Source: a virus. From it: DNA of 29,080 nt. This document shows, piece by piece, positions 16,201 through 23,611 of the stretch (position 1 is its first letter; the number at the start of each line of letters is the position of its first letter). Both the position numbers and the translations under genes were made by a program. The DNA is taken from the IMG/VR virus record IMGVR_UViG_3300010354_000434, positions 1 to 29,080 of that record; one strand, written 5' to 3'. The notes under the pieces were generated by a model, which was given only the letters and a program-made list of their open reading frames with translations, was not told the DNA's origin and ran no database searches.

Positions 16201-16359
16201 TTCATAATCATTTATTAATTGTATTTGATCAGGAAATAAATCTAATGGGACATATTTTTTTTGTGTATTATCATATGTCGTTAAATACGTTTTTAATGCA
16301 TAAGGAGCATCTTTTAATATACGGACATATTCTCTTAATTGTATTATTTTATCATCCAT
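13276..16359 (-). CDS. 17: Terminase large subunit, T4 gp17-like, interrupted by an intein
   Basis: ATPase and nuclease that pumps DNA into the prohead and cuts the concatemer. I choose ATG 16359 (MDDKIIQLREYVRILKDAPY). The upstream in-frame ATG at 16395 lies inside a terminator hairpin. The precursor is 1027 residues; without the intein it is about 590, near T4 gp17 (610). The Walker A equivalent is KYRQAGVTT (about residues 62-70), with Val where gp17 has the P-loop Lys. Walker B is ILIFDEAA with the catalytic Glu163. The C-motif is ILISTPNG. The RuvC-like nuclease has MGCDVSRGDSEDFSS (Asp788), VVDITGGMG (Asp841) and KGHHDDS (Asp936/937). The intein splits the ATPase domain between Walker B and the C-motif. 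The gene starts the portal transcription unit. Confidence 0.94.
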   Translation of the reverse strand: MDDKIIQLREYVRILKDAPYALKTYLTTYDNTQKKYVPLDLFPDQIQLINDYEKYNENITRKYRQAGVTTVTAAWISRRLQIAKPENPERVLVIANKRDTAIEMANKIRHFLDQWPDWINVGFSVDKNSESRFRLNNGCEVKAVATSADALRGYTPTILIFDEAAYIEAGDDFWAASMASLSCVHEDSYILTNNGLIQLKDIVVEKEKIGFTKYNGNLKVINKDLKITNIKNTFKSEKSKCYKIQTKSGFELIGSYKHPLLTNKDGDDEWEWMENLKLGDKIKIQYNQNLFGEDNEIVFPLKHGNENEKYKLPKKLSDDLNLPYLMGLYIAEGSFSKNTIQICNGDIDIEKFLLDFGFIKNRKNHFYYTSSYLQRFFFEYVGMKKTIAKDKEIPNYILQSSKIVIKSFLQGMFDGDGCVFKNGIKYSSTSKKLINQLQILLSNFGVRSYIRYSEQKTSKTSILKDKNHITKIYNLFIKNEFIPHFYNEIGFRLERKQNKKEFFINKIKNSIYISANKNELKTILKENNITRTEYEKSYRFLDILMRKNGNHISYHSYEKLISKNLKNKNTLLKWIKRYEESLNYYYEEIINIETFEDYTYDLEIPDGSSFISNSIISHNTGGKIILISTPNGFDPIYHGVYEQSVRKLNNFHVTDLRWFKDPRYSKDLRWVKCTDICDYMLNRERYNDDEVVMYDFDIEKYNDYIEMGYKPFSSWFESMSKKFKYDRRKISQELEADFLGSGDGVIPGSVQQNISKNLIREPKEKYMQGTFWQWKEPIQGHRYIMGCDVSRGDSEDFSSINIIDFDEREQVAEYIGKIPPDDLATICYKWGVLYEAFIVVDITGGMGIATSRKLQEMNYKNLYIDGVNTKNIWEYNRKSLDKIPGINFNNKRTQIIAAFEEQLRKDFKVRSSRLLNELSTFVYINGRPDHMKGHHDDSIMSLSMALYAADMCFNQLEKNENANKAMLESWTLSERTYETKKSFYSYGVAFDSIGALQMNNPDNNYFLNTPTKDNYKEFSWLFSKRKK
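14503..15813 (-). mobile_element. Intein with LAGLIDADG homing endonuclease in the terminase gene
   Basis: A 437-residue in-frame element (residues 183-619 counted from ATG 16359). It starts with Cys (CVHEDSYILTNNGLIQLKDI), has block B ELIGSYKHPLLT, and ends DYTYDLEIPDGSSFISNSII then SHN, with Thr as the next extein residue. LAGLIDADG motifs are YLMGLYIAEGSF (Glu332) and FLQGMFDGDGCV (Asp416), so both metal-binding acids are present. It is more AT-rich and Lys/Asn/Ile-rich than the flanking terminase exteins, which suggests independent arrival. It is not a close copy of the portal intein. Confidence 0.95.
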
Positions 16360-16375
16360 ATTTTTAATATATAAA

Positions 16376-16400
16376 AAAAGGTGGTAAAAAACCACCTTTT
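16376..16400 (-). terminator. Intrinsic terminator upstream of terminase
   Basis: The stem AAAAGGTGGT / ACCACCTTTT is perfect over 10 bp with a 5-base A loop; on the minus strand it leads into a T tract. It ends the 16424-19877 gene group and isolates the terminase-portal unit. Confidence 0.9.
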
Positions 16401-16423
16401 ATTTTTATGTTATATAGTTTTTA

Positions 16424-17719
16424 TTAATTTAAATTAATACCTAAATCATTTAATAAATCTCTCAAATCATCATCATCAGTTCTATTTGTTGTGTCATCTA
16501 ACACATCTCTAAATTTTTTTATAGAAGTATCATATTCTTCTTTTTTAAACATTTTATTCACACTATCCATAATTTGATTCATCATCATTTTACCTTTATT
16601 TGAACGATATAAAATTTCTCTTGCAAAAACTAAAAATTCTTTTTCTGGTAGTTTAAAAATATTATTTAGTAGAAAATTTTGTAATTCTTTTTTATCTTCA
16701 TCTATGAGAATTTCTTCAGGAAATTCTTCTCTAATTCTTTCCCATATTGAAGGACCTAATCTTATGTCCCATATTTCTTTTTCTAAAGTATCTTCACTAG
16801 ATTCAATATCATCAAAATTATCTGGTCTACCATCCAACGCAAATAATTCCATTGTTCCTTTAATTAATTCATGAACTAATACTGGAAAATTAATTCCTCT
16901 AGCAATAACTTTACCTGGATCTCCTTCTTCTTTACCGGATTCAGCGCTTTCTTTACCCGCCGATGAACCACTTAAACCTTTTATCGTTTCGGCACTTAAT
17001 TGCCAATAATTTAAATCATTTATTGACATCATTATACCGTATAAATTTATAATATCTGGACGACCGGTAATTTCTTCTAATCTTTCTGAAACTGTATGAA
17101 ACATATAATGACCTTTCTTAGATGCTCCTTGAATTATTGCGTTTACTAGTCTTCTTTTTGCTTTCCCTAGATCTAACTTTTCTACATCGTTTAAAATTTC
17201 TATTTCATTTTCAATATTAACTTGTTCAGGATTTTCTTCATTTGGTTTATCTCTATTAAAATCACTCATATCAATTTCTTTCATTCCCACGATTTTTGCA
17301 TCATATTCAATAGCACCTTCGGGTATTGCTAATTCTTTCATCGTTAATTCAATAGCTAATTGTTCCAATTCTTTTTTGTGTCTTCTTTCTATGTCCATAA
17401 TAGTATTATGTGCATTAGCCAACATTTGTTGGAGAGGTAAAACACCTGACATACCTCTTTGTAATGGAGATCTATCACCTAAATACCTTCTTAAATTTGA
17501 CACGACTTGTCTATATCTATCTGATGCTAAAACTTCTTGAAAGTTTTTATTTGGTTCTTGACCTGTAATAGGGAACGGGACTTTTCTAAGTGGTGTATCA
17601 CCTCTTGATAATTTATCTTGTAAACCTTGGTCAGGTCTATCGTCTGTATAAAAATCCATAGCCATTTCTTTAACAGTATTTTCTATTAAAGATAATAAAT
17701 TTTTTTTATTTATTTGCAT
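16424..17719 (-). CDS. Unknown, probable virion-associated protein (431 aa)
   Basis: Not recognised. 431 residues with a conserved-looking helical N-terminus (MQINKKNLLSLIENTVKEMA), then YRQVVSNLRRYLGDRSPLQR and a central coiled segment (NTIMDIERRHKKELEQLAIE). A well-folded middle (KRRLVNAIIQGASKKGHYMF, LYGIMMSINDLNYW, NFPVLVHELIKGTMELFALD) precedes an acidic C-terminus (TTNRTDDDDLRDLLND). Ser/Gly-rich GSSAGKESAESGKEEGDPGK looks like a flexible linker. It lies seven bases after the neighbouring repeat-rich gene and directly ahead of a terminator preceding terminase. A head, neck or packaging-accessory role is plausible from position only. The HELIK stretch lacks the second His of a zinc protease motif. 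Confidence 0.85.
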   Translation of the reverse strand: MQINKKNLLSLIENTVKEMAMDFYTDDRPDQGLQDKLSRGDTPLRKVPFPITGQEPNKNFQEVLASDRYRQVVSNLRRYLGDRSPLQRGMSGVLPLQQMLANAHNTIMDIERRHKKELEQLAIELTMKELAIPEGAIEYDAKIVGMKEIDMSDFNRDKPNEENPEQVNIENEIEILNDVEKLDLGKAKRRLVNAIIQGASKKGHYMFHTVSERLEEITGRPDIINLYGIMMSINDLNYWQLSAETIKGLSGSSAGKESAESGKEEGDPGKVIARGINFPVLVHELIKGTMELFALDGRPDNFDDIESSEDTLEKEIWDIRLGPSIWERIREEFPEEILIDEDKKELQNFLLNNIFKLPEKEFLVFAREILYRSNKGKMMMNQIMDSVNKMFKKEEYDTSIKKFRDVLDDTTNRTDDDDLRDLLNDLGINLN

Positions 17720-17725
17720 AATTTT

Positions 17726-18424
17726 TTATTTTAATCCTTTTGGTAATGATTTCTTTTCTTCACCTGGTTTTTTTGGTGATGGTGAATATGGTGTAGATGG
17801 TTTAACTATTGGTTTTTTTGTTCCAGGTTTGGTTTTAGTATCTGGTTCATTTTCTTTTAATCCTTTTGGTGATGATTTTTGTCCTGGTTTAGGTGAATAT
17901 GGTGTAGATGGTTTAACTATTGGTTTTTGAATACCAGGTTTAGTTTTAGTATCTGTTTCATTTTCTTTCACATCACTTTTAGTTATAGAATCATATGTCA
18001 TGAATTCAGGAATACCATTATGACCCGTTTTTACATTTGGACCAACATTAACTTCATTTAGTTTATGTTTAATTAAATTAACAATATCACCTTTAGAGGT
18101 GAAATTATGAAAATATTTATTTTCGACTAACTTTTCAACAAATTTAGATGATCTATTTTTTAAACCTCTTTTTCTTCTTGGTTTGTAAATTTCCTCTTCT
18201 TCCTCATAATCATCTTTTTCTCTTAATTCAACATTAAAACCCTTATCAGTCATTTTTTTTATATCATTCGGATTTGCCGTGTTTTTCGAAAATACAACAT
18301 TTCCTACGGATTCATTAAACATAATTTTATTTAAAGACATGATTTGTTTATCATCTAACATAGATAATGTTCTTTCTGTAAAACCTTCCTTTAAAAGTTT
18401 TTTTATAATATTATTTCTTTTCAT
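17726..18424 (-). CDS. Unknown Pro/Lys/Thr-rich protein with a duplicated 37-residue unit
   Basis: Not recognised; 232 residues. The N-terminus is helical (NIIKKLLKEGFTERTLSMLD) and a basic cluster follows (KPRRKRGLKNRSSKF). The C-terminal half is disordered and carries two copies of a 37-residue unit containing DTKTKPG, KKPIVKPSTPYSP and PKGLK. Such tails usually act as tethers or binding linkers. The ATG overlaps the stop of the upstream gene (ATGA), so it belongs to the 19877-16424 transcription unit. Nothing points to an enzyme. Confidence 0.8.
   Translation of the reverse strand: MKRNNIIKKLLKEGFTERTLSMLDDKQIMSLNKIMFNESVGNVVFSKNTANPNDIKKMTDKGFNVELREKDDYEEEEEIYKPRRKRGLKNRSSKFVEKLVENKYFHNFTSKGDIVNLIKHKLNEVNVGPNVKTGHNGIPEFMTYDSITKSDVKENETDTKTKPGIQKPIVKPSTPYSPKPGQKSSPKGLKENEPDTKTKPGTKKPIVKPSTPYSPSPKKPGEEKKSLPKGLK
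17784..17971 (-). repeat. Two 111-bp-spaced direct repeats within the Pro/Lys-rich gene
   Basis: About 77 bases starting at 17784 recur at 17895 (both begin GAATATGGTGTAGATGGTTT). The 111-bp offset is exactly 37 codons. The copies differ by a handful of substitutions, so the duplication is recent or under recombinational correction. Confidence 0.88.
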
Positions 18425-18822
18425 GATATTTGTGTTTTTATATTTTTATATTCTAATGTAAATCCTTTGGATTTTAATTTTTTTGTTATAGAATCAATAG
18501 ATTCACCAAATCTAAAAAATAATCTTTCATTTTCAGAATCCAAATTTAATTTTTCCCAAGCCATTGCTATGATGCCATCAACCGAATCAATTATACCAAA
18601 ATAATCTGAATTCTGAATTAATTCTAAATTTAAATCGGAATCTTTTAATAAACCAACAGTATCAATATATTCAATATCAGGAGATTTTATTGAACTTGTA
18701 GAAGATGCTGGTATATCAAACCATTCCTCCATTTCAATTTCATCATTTTCACTGAAAATAAATTCATATTGTTTTTGTCCTTTATAATCTAATCCAATTT
18801 CATTAACATAAATTAATCTCAT
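18421..18822 (-). CDS. Unknown acidic protein (133 aa)
   Basis: Not recognised. 133 residues, acidic, mixed alpha/beta: MRLIYVNEIGLDYKGQKQYE and FIFSENDEIEMEEWFDIPAS at the N-terminus, then DYFGIIDSVDGIIAMAWEKL and FRFGESIDSITKKLKSKGFT. A compact single domain seems likely. It shares a one-base stop/start overlap with the gene upstream and an ATGA overlap with the gene downstream, so translation is coupled across three genes. Placed among putative virion genes, it could be a small structural or regulatory partner; no family is evident. Confidence 0.82.
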   Translation of the reverse strand: MRLIYVNEIGLDYKGQKQYEFIFSENDEIEMEEWFDIPASSTSSIKSPDIEYIDTVGLLKDSDLNLELIQNSDYFGIIDSVDGIIAMAWEKLNLDSENERLFFRFGESIDSITKKLKSKGFTLEYKNIKTQIS

Positions 18823-19877
18823 TATTTAAAATATTTTCCTAATGTTGAATTTATACTATTGTTTATTTCTTTTTTTATTTCATCTAAATCTATTTCATGA
18901 ATATCATCTTCATTATTTGAATTATTTTTCATTGGGTTATTTCCAATATAACCACCATATTTTGGTAATTGTTTATTATTACTTGAAGATGGATCAATAT
19001 CTTCCTCACCTAATGCATATTTTCTTAAATCGATTTCTTCGTCTGTAGAAATTGGGGTGTTTACAAATTTTTCTAATTTACCCATCGTTTCACTTAAATC
19101 TTCATCTTCAGGTGTTTCAGGTTCTTCTTCAGGTGTTTCAGGTTCTTCTTCAGGTGTTTCAGGTTCTTCTTCAGGTGTTTCAGGTTTATATTCTTCATCT
19201 CTGTCAAACTTTTTACCAATCTCTTCGATATCATCATCATCTAATTTATCTAAATTTACTGCAGAGATAATCATATTTAAAACATATTTTATGTCATCAC
19301 TTTCCATTTTTTCCTTTTGGTCCCTCAATTCTTGACCTAGTTTGCCGGAAAATTTTTGTATTTCAGACATATAGTCAGAAGGTTTTTCATTTGATTCGGG
19401 TTCATCAACAGGCATTTCTGCAGGCATTTCTGCAGGCATTTCTGACGGTGATTCTGCAGGCGTTTCTACAGGCATTTCTGCAGGCATTTCTGACGGTGAT
19501 TCTGCCGATACGGACGATGAGGTATCAGTATCTGATGATGGTTGTTTTAAAACATACTTTGTTGCTTCTTGAATATCTTGACCACTAATTAATTGTAATC
19601 TTTTTAAAGCTTCAGCGTATGATGAAAATTTATTTTTGTTTTTCATAAACATACCACCAATATAGTCTAAAGAACTTTCATTTAAACCCTTTTTTACATA
19701 ATATCCGTCTTTTTCTTTCACGATACCATAAACACCATTAATTGTTTCAGTAATATAATCAAAATTATTTTTTTCTGGTGTTCTAGGTTTATTTCCGTAA
19801 TAAGTTAATTCAAGGATACGTTTTAATTTTTCATCACCTTGTAATTTTTCACTTCCTAATGGCTTTAAATTTCCCAT
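18822..19877 (-). CDS. Unknown protein with folded N-domain and two low-complexity repeat tracts
   Basis: Not recognised as a named family; 351 residues. A folded N-terminal region contains NGVYGIVKEKDGYYVKKGLN, LDYIGGMFMKNKNKFSSYAE and ALKRLQLISGQ. A Pro/Glu/Met/Ser tract follows with repeated PAEMP units, then a helical segment (MSEIQKFSGKLGQELRDQKE). A second tract has four 7-residue ETPEEEP units, and a short acidic C-terminal helix ends the protein. The composition suits a virion protein with flexible spacers. It opens the four-gene unit that runs to the terminator before terminase. Its start MGNLKPLGSEKLQG follows AAAAAAAATATGGG-type leader DNA with no Shine-Dalgarno. Confidence 0.83.
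   Translation of the reverse strand: MGNLKPLGSEKLQGDEKLKRILELTYYGNKPRTPEKNNFDYITETINGVYGIVKEKDGYYVKKGLNESSLDYIGGMFMKNKNKFSSYAEALKRLQLISGQDIQEATKYVLKQPSSDTDTSSSVSAESPSEMPAEMPVETPAESPSEMPAEMPAEMPVDEPESNEKPSDYMSEIQKFSGKLGQELRDQKEKMESDDIKYVLNMIISAVNLDKLDDDDIEEIGKKFDRDEEYKPETPEEEPETPEEEPETPEEEPETPEDEDLSETMGKLEKFVNTPISTDEEIDLRKYALGEEDIDPSSSNNKQLPKYGGYIGNNPMKNNSNNEDDIHEIDLDEIKKEINNSINSTLGKYFK
19109..19190 (-). repeat. 21-bp tandem repeat (four copies)
   Basis: Four consecutive copies of a 21-bp unit (plus strand CAGGTGTTTCAGGTTCTTCTT) encode ETPEEEP. They are essentially identical, so slippage is likely. Confidence 0.9.
19411..19506 (-). repeat. 12-bp units nested in a larger duplication
   Basis: GGCATTTCTGCA-type 12-bp units (coding PAEM) are arranged in two related blocks, each ending TCTGACGGTGATTCTGC, giving the SPSEMPAEMP-type protein repeats. 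Confidence 0.85.
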
Positions 19878-19950
19878 ATTTTTTTTATTATAAGTTTATT
19901 ATTATTAGTATATTATAAATATTCAAATAAATACAAAAAATAATGTTTTT

Positions 19951-20736
19951 TTATTGTTTTATAGATAACTCTTTATTAATAGTTCCGGTTTTAATATCCA
20001 TTATTTTTTTTATATAACCATTTCTTCTTAACAATTTAAATGTTAAATTTTCATATGAAAATTCCCCGTCTTTTTCTAAACCACTTTGTCTAAATTTTTT
20101 TAATTTATTTTTTATTAGTTCAATTCGTTTTATTTTTTTATCGTTATTCATTTCGTTATTTATAATATCATCAATTTGTTTTTCAAATTCTTGACTTTTT
20201 TGTAAAATCTTTTCTTCATCAATTTCAAACGGTGTTTTCATTTTTTTTGGTTCCACAATCCATTCATCATTTAAAACTGAATATATTCCTGATGATAAAA
20301 GTTTATCATTAATATTTTGAACATATAATTCTACTTCATAATTTTTAATTTTTATATCAGTAGTTAAAGACCAATTTTTCTTTTTAGTTTCAAAAAATTC
20401 CTTTATTATTTCTTCATAAATTTTTAAATCATTTTGGTTTGAAACTAATTCATTCATATCATATATAATATGTAAATCAATATCTGAATACTTTGACCAA
20501 TTATAATTTGATAAAGACCCAGTTAAATGAATATCAAAAACAAAAAAATCTATTTTTAAAAAATCTAAAAATTTATCTGAAATTTCTAATAATTTTTTTC
20601 TAATATCTTTTTTTAAATAATATGATTCATTTATTTTTTCGAAAATATCTGGGGATAATGAATTTTTTAATTTAAAAGACTTTAAAATCTTTTTGTTTTT
20701 ATTAATGTCTTCTATTAATTCCTTTATAATGTTCAT
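19951..20736 (-). CDS. Nucleotidyltransferase-fold protein
   Basis: Member of the DNA polymerase beta-like nucleotidyltransferase superfamily, which transfers NMP to protein, RNA or small molecules. In 261 residues the signature LTGSLSNYNWSKYSDIDLHI (residues 71-90) gives Gly73-Ser74 and the metal-binding Asp85-x-Asp87. A third acidic residue may be Glu135 in YEVELYVQN. The N-terminal region is helical (IRKKLLEISDKFLDFLKIDF). The C-terminal part has DEEKILQKSQEFEKQIDDII, resembling helical partners of such enzymes. The substrate is unknown; stand-alone members also occur in toxin systems and phages. It overlaps the upstream KTSC gene by ATGA, so the two are coupled. Confidence 0.85.
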   Translation of the reverse strand: MNIIKELIEDINKNKKILKSFKLKNSLSPDIFEKINESYYLKKDIRKKLLEISDKFLDFLKIDFFVFDIHLTGSLSNYNWSKYSDIDLHIIYDMNELVSNQNDLKIYEEIIKEFFETKKKNWSLTTDIKIKNYEVELYVQNINDKLLSSGIYSVLNDEWIVEPKKMKTPFEIDEEKILQKSQEFEKQIDDIINNEMNNDKKIKRIELIKNKLKKFRQSGLEKDGEFSYENLTFKLLRRNGYIKKIMDIKTGTINKELSIKQ

Positions 20737-20978
20737 TTTATTTTTTCATATTTATATTTTTTTGAAATATTACTACTAAAATATTTACCTTGTGATTCGG
20801 CCATTCTTAGTTTTGTAAATACTTCCCAAGGAACATCATCATATTTATATGTTGATTCATTATTAAATTCCATTAATAATGTTTTATCTTCAGTATTATA
20901 TATTGATTTCTTAATATTAGATGATTGAATTTCCACTTCGATTATTTTACCATTAATTTTTTCAGATAATATAGCCAT
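20733..20978 (-). CDS. KTSC-domain protein
   Basis: An 81-residue single-domain protein of the KTSC family (named for a Lys-Thr-Ser-Cys-type motif; function unknown, linked to RNA-associated proteins by domain fusions). Seen here: QSSNIKKSIYNTEDKTLLME, FNNESTYKYDDVPWEVFTKL and AESQGKYFSSNISKKYKY. These follow the family order: Ser-Ser-x-Ile, strand, YxYxxVP, A-x-S-x-G-x-[YF]-[FY], then I-x-x-x-Y. The gene overlaps the nucleotidyltransferase start by four bases, which suggests they act together. Its leader has a strong copy of the AT-box. Confidence 0.88.
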   Translation of the reverse strand: MAILSEKINGKIIEVEIQSSNIKKSIYNTEDKTLLMEFNNESTYKYDDVPWEVFTKLRMAESQGKYFSSNISKKYKYEKIK

Positions 20979-21000
20979 ATTTTTTATATATAAATATTAC
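20979..21000 (-). promoter_or_regulatory. AT-box upstream of KTSC gene (promoter-like)
   Basis: The coding strand reads GGTAATATTTATATATAAAA followed by AATATGG, with the start codon in the last group. It is the clearest copy of the recurrent AT-box and lies directly after the Hsp20 terminator, where a promoter would be needed. Confidence 0.42.
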
Positions 21001-21006
21001 CAAAAA

Positions 21007-21035
21007 ATTAAAACCCCACATTGTGGGGTTTTAAT
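21007..21035 (-). terminator. Intrinsic terminator after Hsp20 gene
   Basis: Stem ATTAAAACCCCAC / GTGGGGTTTTAAT, 13 bp, with a 3-base loop. It begins right after the Hsp20 stop codon and stops read-through into the KTSC gene. Confidence 0.9.
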
Positions 21036-21404
21036 TTAATTTAAGGAAATTGTTCTTTCTTTTATTTTTTCTTTCGATTTAGGTAGTGTAATTTCCAATA
21101 CACCATTTTTTATATTCCCTTCAATATCATTTTCTGATACATCATCTGGGATTAAATAAGATTTTTTAAAAGAATTCATAAAAGAAAAATTTTCATTTTC
21201 ATTTTTTTCTTTTTTGTATTTAATTATCAACAAATCATCCTTAATTAAAATAGATAAGTCATCTTTTGTTAATCCAGGAACTGATAGATAAATTAAATAC
21301 TTATCATCTTTTTCAAATAGTTTTACAGAATTATCTTTTAAAAATTCTTTTTCAAAGAATGTGTTTAACACATCTTTTAACGGGTCTTTGTACAATGTCA
21401 TCAT
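21036..21404 (-). CDS. hsp20: Small heat-shock protein (Hsp20 / alpha-crystallin family)
   Basis: ATP-independent holdase that keeps unfolding proteins soluble. The 122 residues consist of a short N-terminal arm (MMTLYKDPLKDVLNTFFEKE) and an alpha-crystallin domain: YLIYLSVPGLTKDDLSILIK, DDLLIIKYKKEK, SFKKSYLIPDDVSENDIEGN and the hallmark KNGVLEITLPK. A C-terminal extension ends RTISLN. Length is typical for short bacterial Hsp20s. Hsp20 genes are known in T4-like phages, where a role in head assembly or host stress has been suggested. It is divergent from the ClpC-like unfoldase with a 127-base shared control region, and has its own terminator. Confidence 0.92.
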   Translation of the reverse strand: MMTLYKDPLKDVLNTFFEKEFLKDNSVKLFEKDDKYLIYLSVPGLTKDDLSILIKDDLLIIKYKKEKNENENFSFMNSFKKSYLIPDDVSENDIEGNIKNGVLEITLPKSKEKIKERTISLN

Positions 21405-21456
21405 ATTTTTATTTTTTTATTTTTTTTATTTCAAAAAATATTCCATTTAAAAAAAA

Positions 21457-21471
21457 AAGACAAAATGTCTT
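21457..21471. promoter_or_regulatory. Inverted repeat between hsp20 and the ClpC-like gene
   Basis: AAGACA-AAA-TGTCTT is a perfect 6-bp inverted repeat in the divergent control region. Its right end overlaps the putative -33 TTG of the unfoldase promoter, so it could be an operator. On the minus strand it is followed by a T run and could instead be a weak terminator. Confidence 0.4.
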
Positions 21472-21499
21472 GTTAAAGTGAAAAAAAGTCATATATTTG
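21470..21499 (+). promoter_or_regulatory. Bacteroidota-type promoter for the ClpC-like gene
   Basis: TTG (21470-21472), 19 bases, then TATATTTG (21492-21499) fits the Bacteroidota -33 TTG / -7 TAnnTTTG pattern. The start codon lies 33 bases downstream. This suggests transcription by the host primary sigma factor. Confidence 0.55.
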
Positions 21500-21531
21500 T
21501 GTTTTATATAATAGTTTAAAAACAAAAACAA

Positions 21532-23547
21532 ATGGCAGTAGATTATTTTGATGAAAATCAACAAACATCCTCTAAAAGAGGTAAAAAGGGGTCTAGAACA
21601 CCGATTCTTGATAATTTTTCAAGGGATTTAAACAAATTAGCTGAAGAAGGTAAAATTGACCCTATTATTGGTCGAGAATCTGAAGTTAAAAGAATTTCTC
21701 AAATTATTTCAAGAAAGAAAAAAAACAATGTTGTAATTGTAGGAGATGCTGGTGTAGGTAAATCGGTGTTGGTTGAAAAATTAGCACTATTGATTGTAAA
21801 AGGAGAATGTCCTCCAAATCTATTAGATAAAAGAATATTATCATTAGATTTAACCTCATTAGTTGCCGGAACAAAATATAGAGGTCAATTCGAAGAAAGA
21901 ATTAAAGCTGTATTAAACGAATTACAAAACGAACCCAATATTATTGTATTCATAGATGAATTACACACAATGGTTGGTGCTGGTAATGCAACAGGTTCTA
22001 TGGATGCTGCTAATATTTTAAAACCAGCTCTTGCTCGTGGTGAAATACAATGTATAGGTGCAACAACATTTGATGAGTATAAAAAACATATTGAAAAGGA
22101 TGCTGCTTTAGTTAGAAGATTTCAAAAAATAATTCTAAAAGAACCAAGTAAATCAGAAACTATTTTAATCTTAAACAACCTAAAAGAAGTGTACCAAAAT
22201 TATCACAAAGTTGTTTATAGTGACGGTGTAGTAGAAAATATTGTTAATTTATCCTCACAATACATTACTGATAGACAATTCCCAGACAAGGCTATTGATA
22301 TATTAGATGAACTAGGTTCAAACAAAAAAATTAATATTAAGATTCCAGATTCAATTGAACAATTAAAAAAAGAAGTGGATAAGATAAAAGAAAATAAATT
22401 ACAAGTTGTAAAAAATCAAAACTATGAGTTAGCAGCTAAGCTCAGAGACGAGGAGAAAAAGATTTTAACTAAACTTGAGAATGAAAAAGATAAATGGACA
22501 CAAAAACAAAAAGACAATTTAATACCAATTGTTGTGGATGATGTTTATCAAATTATTTCTGACATAACAGGTATCCCGATATCTAAATTAGATAATGATG
22601 AAACTGAGAAATTATTAAAGCTTGAAGAAAGACTTTCTTCTAAAATTATTGGTCAGAATGATGCAATTTCAATTATATCTAAATCAATAAGAAGAAATAG
22701 AGTCGGAATAAAAGAAAATAATAGACCGATTGGTTCATTTATTTTCGTAGGATCTACAGGTGTTGGAAAAACTTTTTTAGCCAAAACAATTGCTGAGGTT
22801 GTCTTCGGAGATCCGAATAAAATGATTCGTGTTGATATGAGTGAGTTTATGGAAAAACATAACGTATCTCGTTTAATTGGATCACCTCCAGGTTATGTTG
22901 GTCATGATGAAGGTGGTCAGTTAACCGAAAAAATAAAAAACAATCCATTTTCAGTTATTCTATTTGATGAAATCGAAAAAGCACATAAAGATGTGTATAA
23001 CATTTTACTTCAAATAATGGATGAAGGTCATCTTACCGATTCTTTTGGTAGAAAAGTAAATTTTACTAATACAATTATAATCATGACATCTAATGTTGGT
23101 GCTAAAAAAGTAAATGATTTTGGTAATGGTTTAGGTTTCGTCACATCTTCTAGTGAATCTCAAAAACTTGAGGTTAAAAAATCAATTATACAACAATCTT
23201 TAAAGCAACAATTCACTCCAGAATTTTTAAATAGAATTGATGATATAATTTTATTTAATTATTTAAATAGTGATGATATTAGAAAAATCATAAATAATGA
23301 GTTAATTAAATTGGTAAATAGATTAACTGAAAAAAATTATCAAATATCTTTTGATGAGAGTATTCATGCAGAAATAATGAAGTTAAATACATTAGAAGAA
23401 TATGGCGCAAGACCAATAAAAAGGATTATTCAAAATTTATGTGAAGATTTCTTATCTGACGAAATTTTAAAAGGTAATATAAAAGAAAACATACCAGTAA
23501 TTTTAAAATTTAAAAATGAAAAAATAGAATTTTCAAAAATAAAGTAA
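21532..23547 (+). CDS. ClpC/ClpA-like AAA+ protein unfoldase lacking the N-domain
   Basis: Hexameric Hsp100 ATPase that threads proteins, probably into a ClpP protease. The 671 residues hold two AAA+ modules. The first has Walker A GDAGVGKS (71-78), Walker B VFIDELH (139-145), pore loop KYRG (115-118) and the Arg pair LVRRF (195-196). A short middle domain carries a UVR-like motif, [14 protein letters not shown]. The second has Walker A GSTGVGKT (407-414), pore segment [13 protein letters not shown] and Walker [12 protein letters not shown]. Length equals ClpC (about 820) minus the ~150-residue Clp-N domain, which is absent: residues 1-25 are a short basic tail. NGLGFVTS (534-536 LGF) sits where ClpA/ClpC carry the ClpP-docking tripeptide. 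ClpB is excluded by the short middle domain. The start [11 protein letters not shown] follows AAAAACAAAAACAA. Confidence 0.93.
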   Translation: MAVDYFDENQQTSSKRGKKGSRTPILDNFSRDLNKLAEEGKIDPIIGRESEVKRISQIISRKKKNNVVIVGDAGVGKSVLVEKLALLIVKGECPPNLLDKRILSLDLTSLVAGTKYRGQFEERIKAVLNELQNEPNIIVFIDELHTMVGAGNATGSMDAANILKPALARGEIQCIGATTFDEYKKHIEKDAALVRRFQKIILKEPSKSETILILNNLKEVYQNYHKVVYSDGVVENIVNLSSQYITDRQFPDKAIDILDELGSNKKINIKIPDSIEQLKKEVDKIKENKLQVVKNQNYELAAKLRDEEKKILTKLENEKDKWTQKQKDNLIPIVVDDVYQIISDITGIPISKLDNDETEKLLKLEERLSSKIIGQNDAISIISKSIRRNRVGIKENNRPIGSFIFVGSTGVGKTFLAKTIAEVVFGDPNKMIRVDMSEFMEKHNVSRLIGSPPGYVGHDEGGQLTEKIKNNPFSVILFDEIEKAHKDVYNILLQIMDEGHLTDSFGRKVNFTNTIIIMTSNVGAKKVNDFGNGLGFVTSSSESQKLEVKKSIIQQSLKQQFTPEFLNRIDDIILFNYLNSDDIRKIINNELIKLVNRLTEKNYQISFDESIHAEIMKLNTLEEYGARPIKRIIQNLCEDFLSDEILKGNIKENIPVILKFKNEKIEFSKIK

Positions 23548-23611
23548 ATATTTTAATTTTTTACAAATTTATATATATTTATATTTATATTTAATTATAT
23601 CTATTTTATAT

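Noticed and set aside
16357-16395. ATG at 16395 as terminase start
   Set aside because: It lies within the terminator hairpin 16376-16400; the ATG at 16359 begins the conserved terminase sequence.
17000-17060. HExxH zinc protease motif in the 431-aa protein (VHELIKG)
   Set aside because: The second His is missing, so there is no metalloprotease signature.
19109-19190. CRISPR array
   Set aside because: The repeats are directly adjacent without spacers and are in frame within a coding gene.
19052-19588. Plus-strand open frames opposite the 351-aa gene (Ser/Gly- or Leu/Gln-rich)
   Set aside because: They mirror the 21-bp and 12-bp repeats; the minus-strand gene is coupled to its neighbours and has a folded N-domain.
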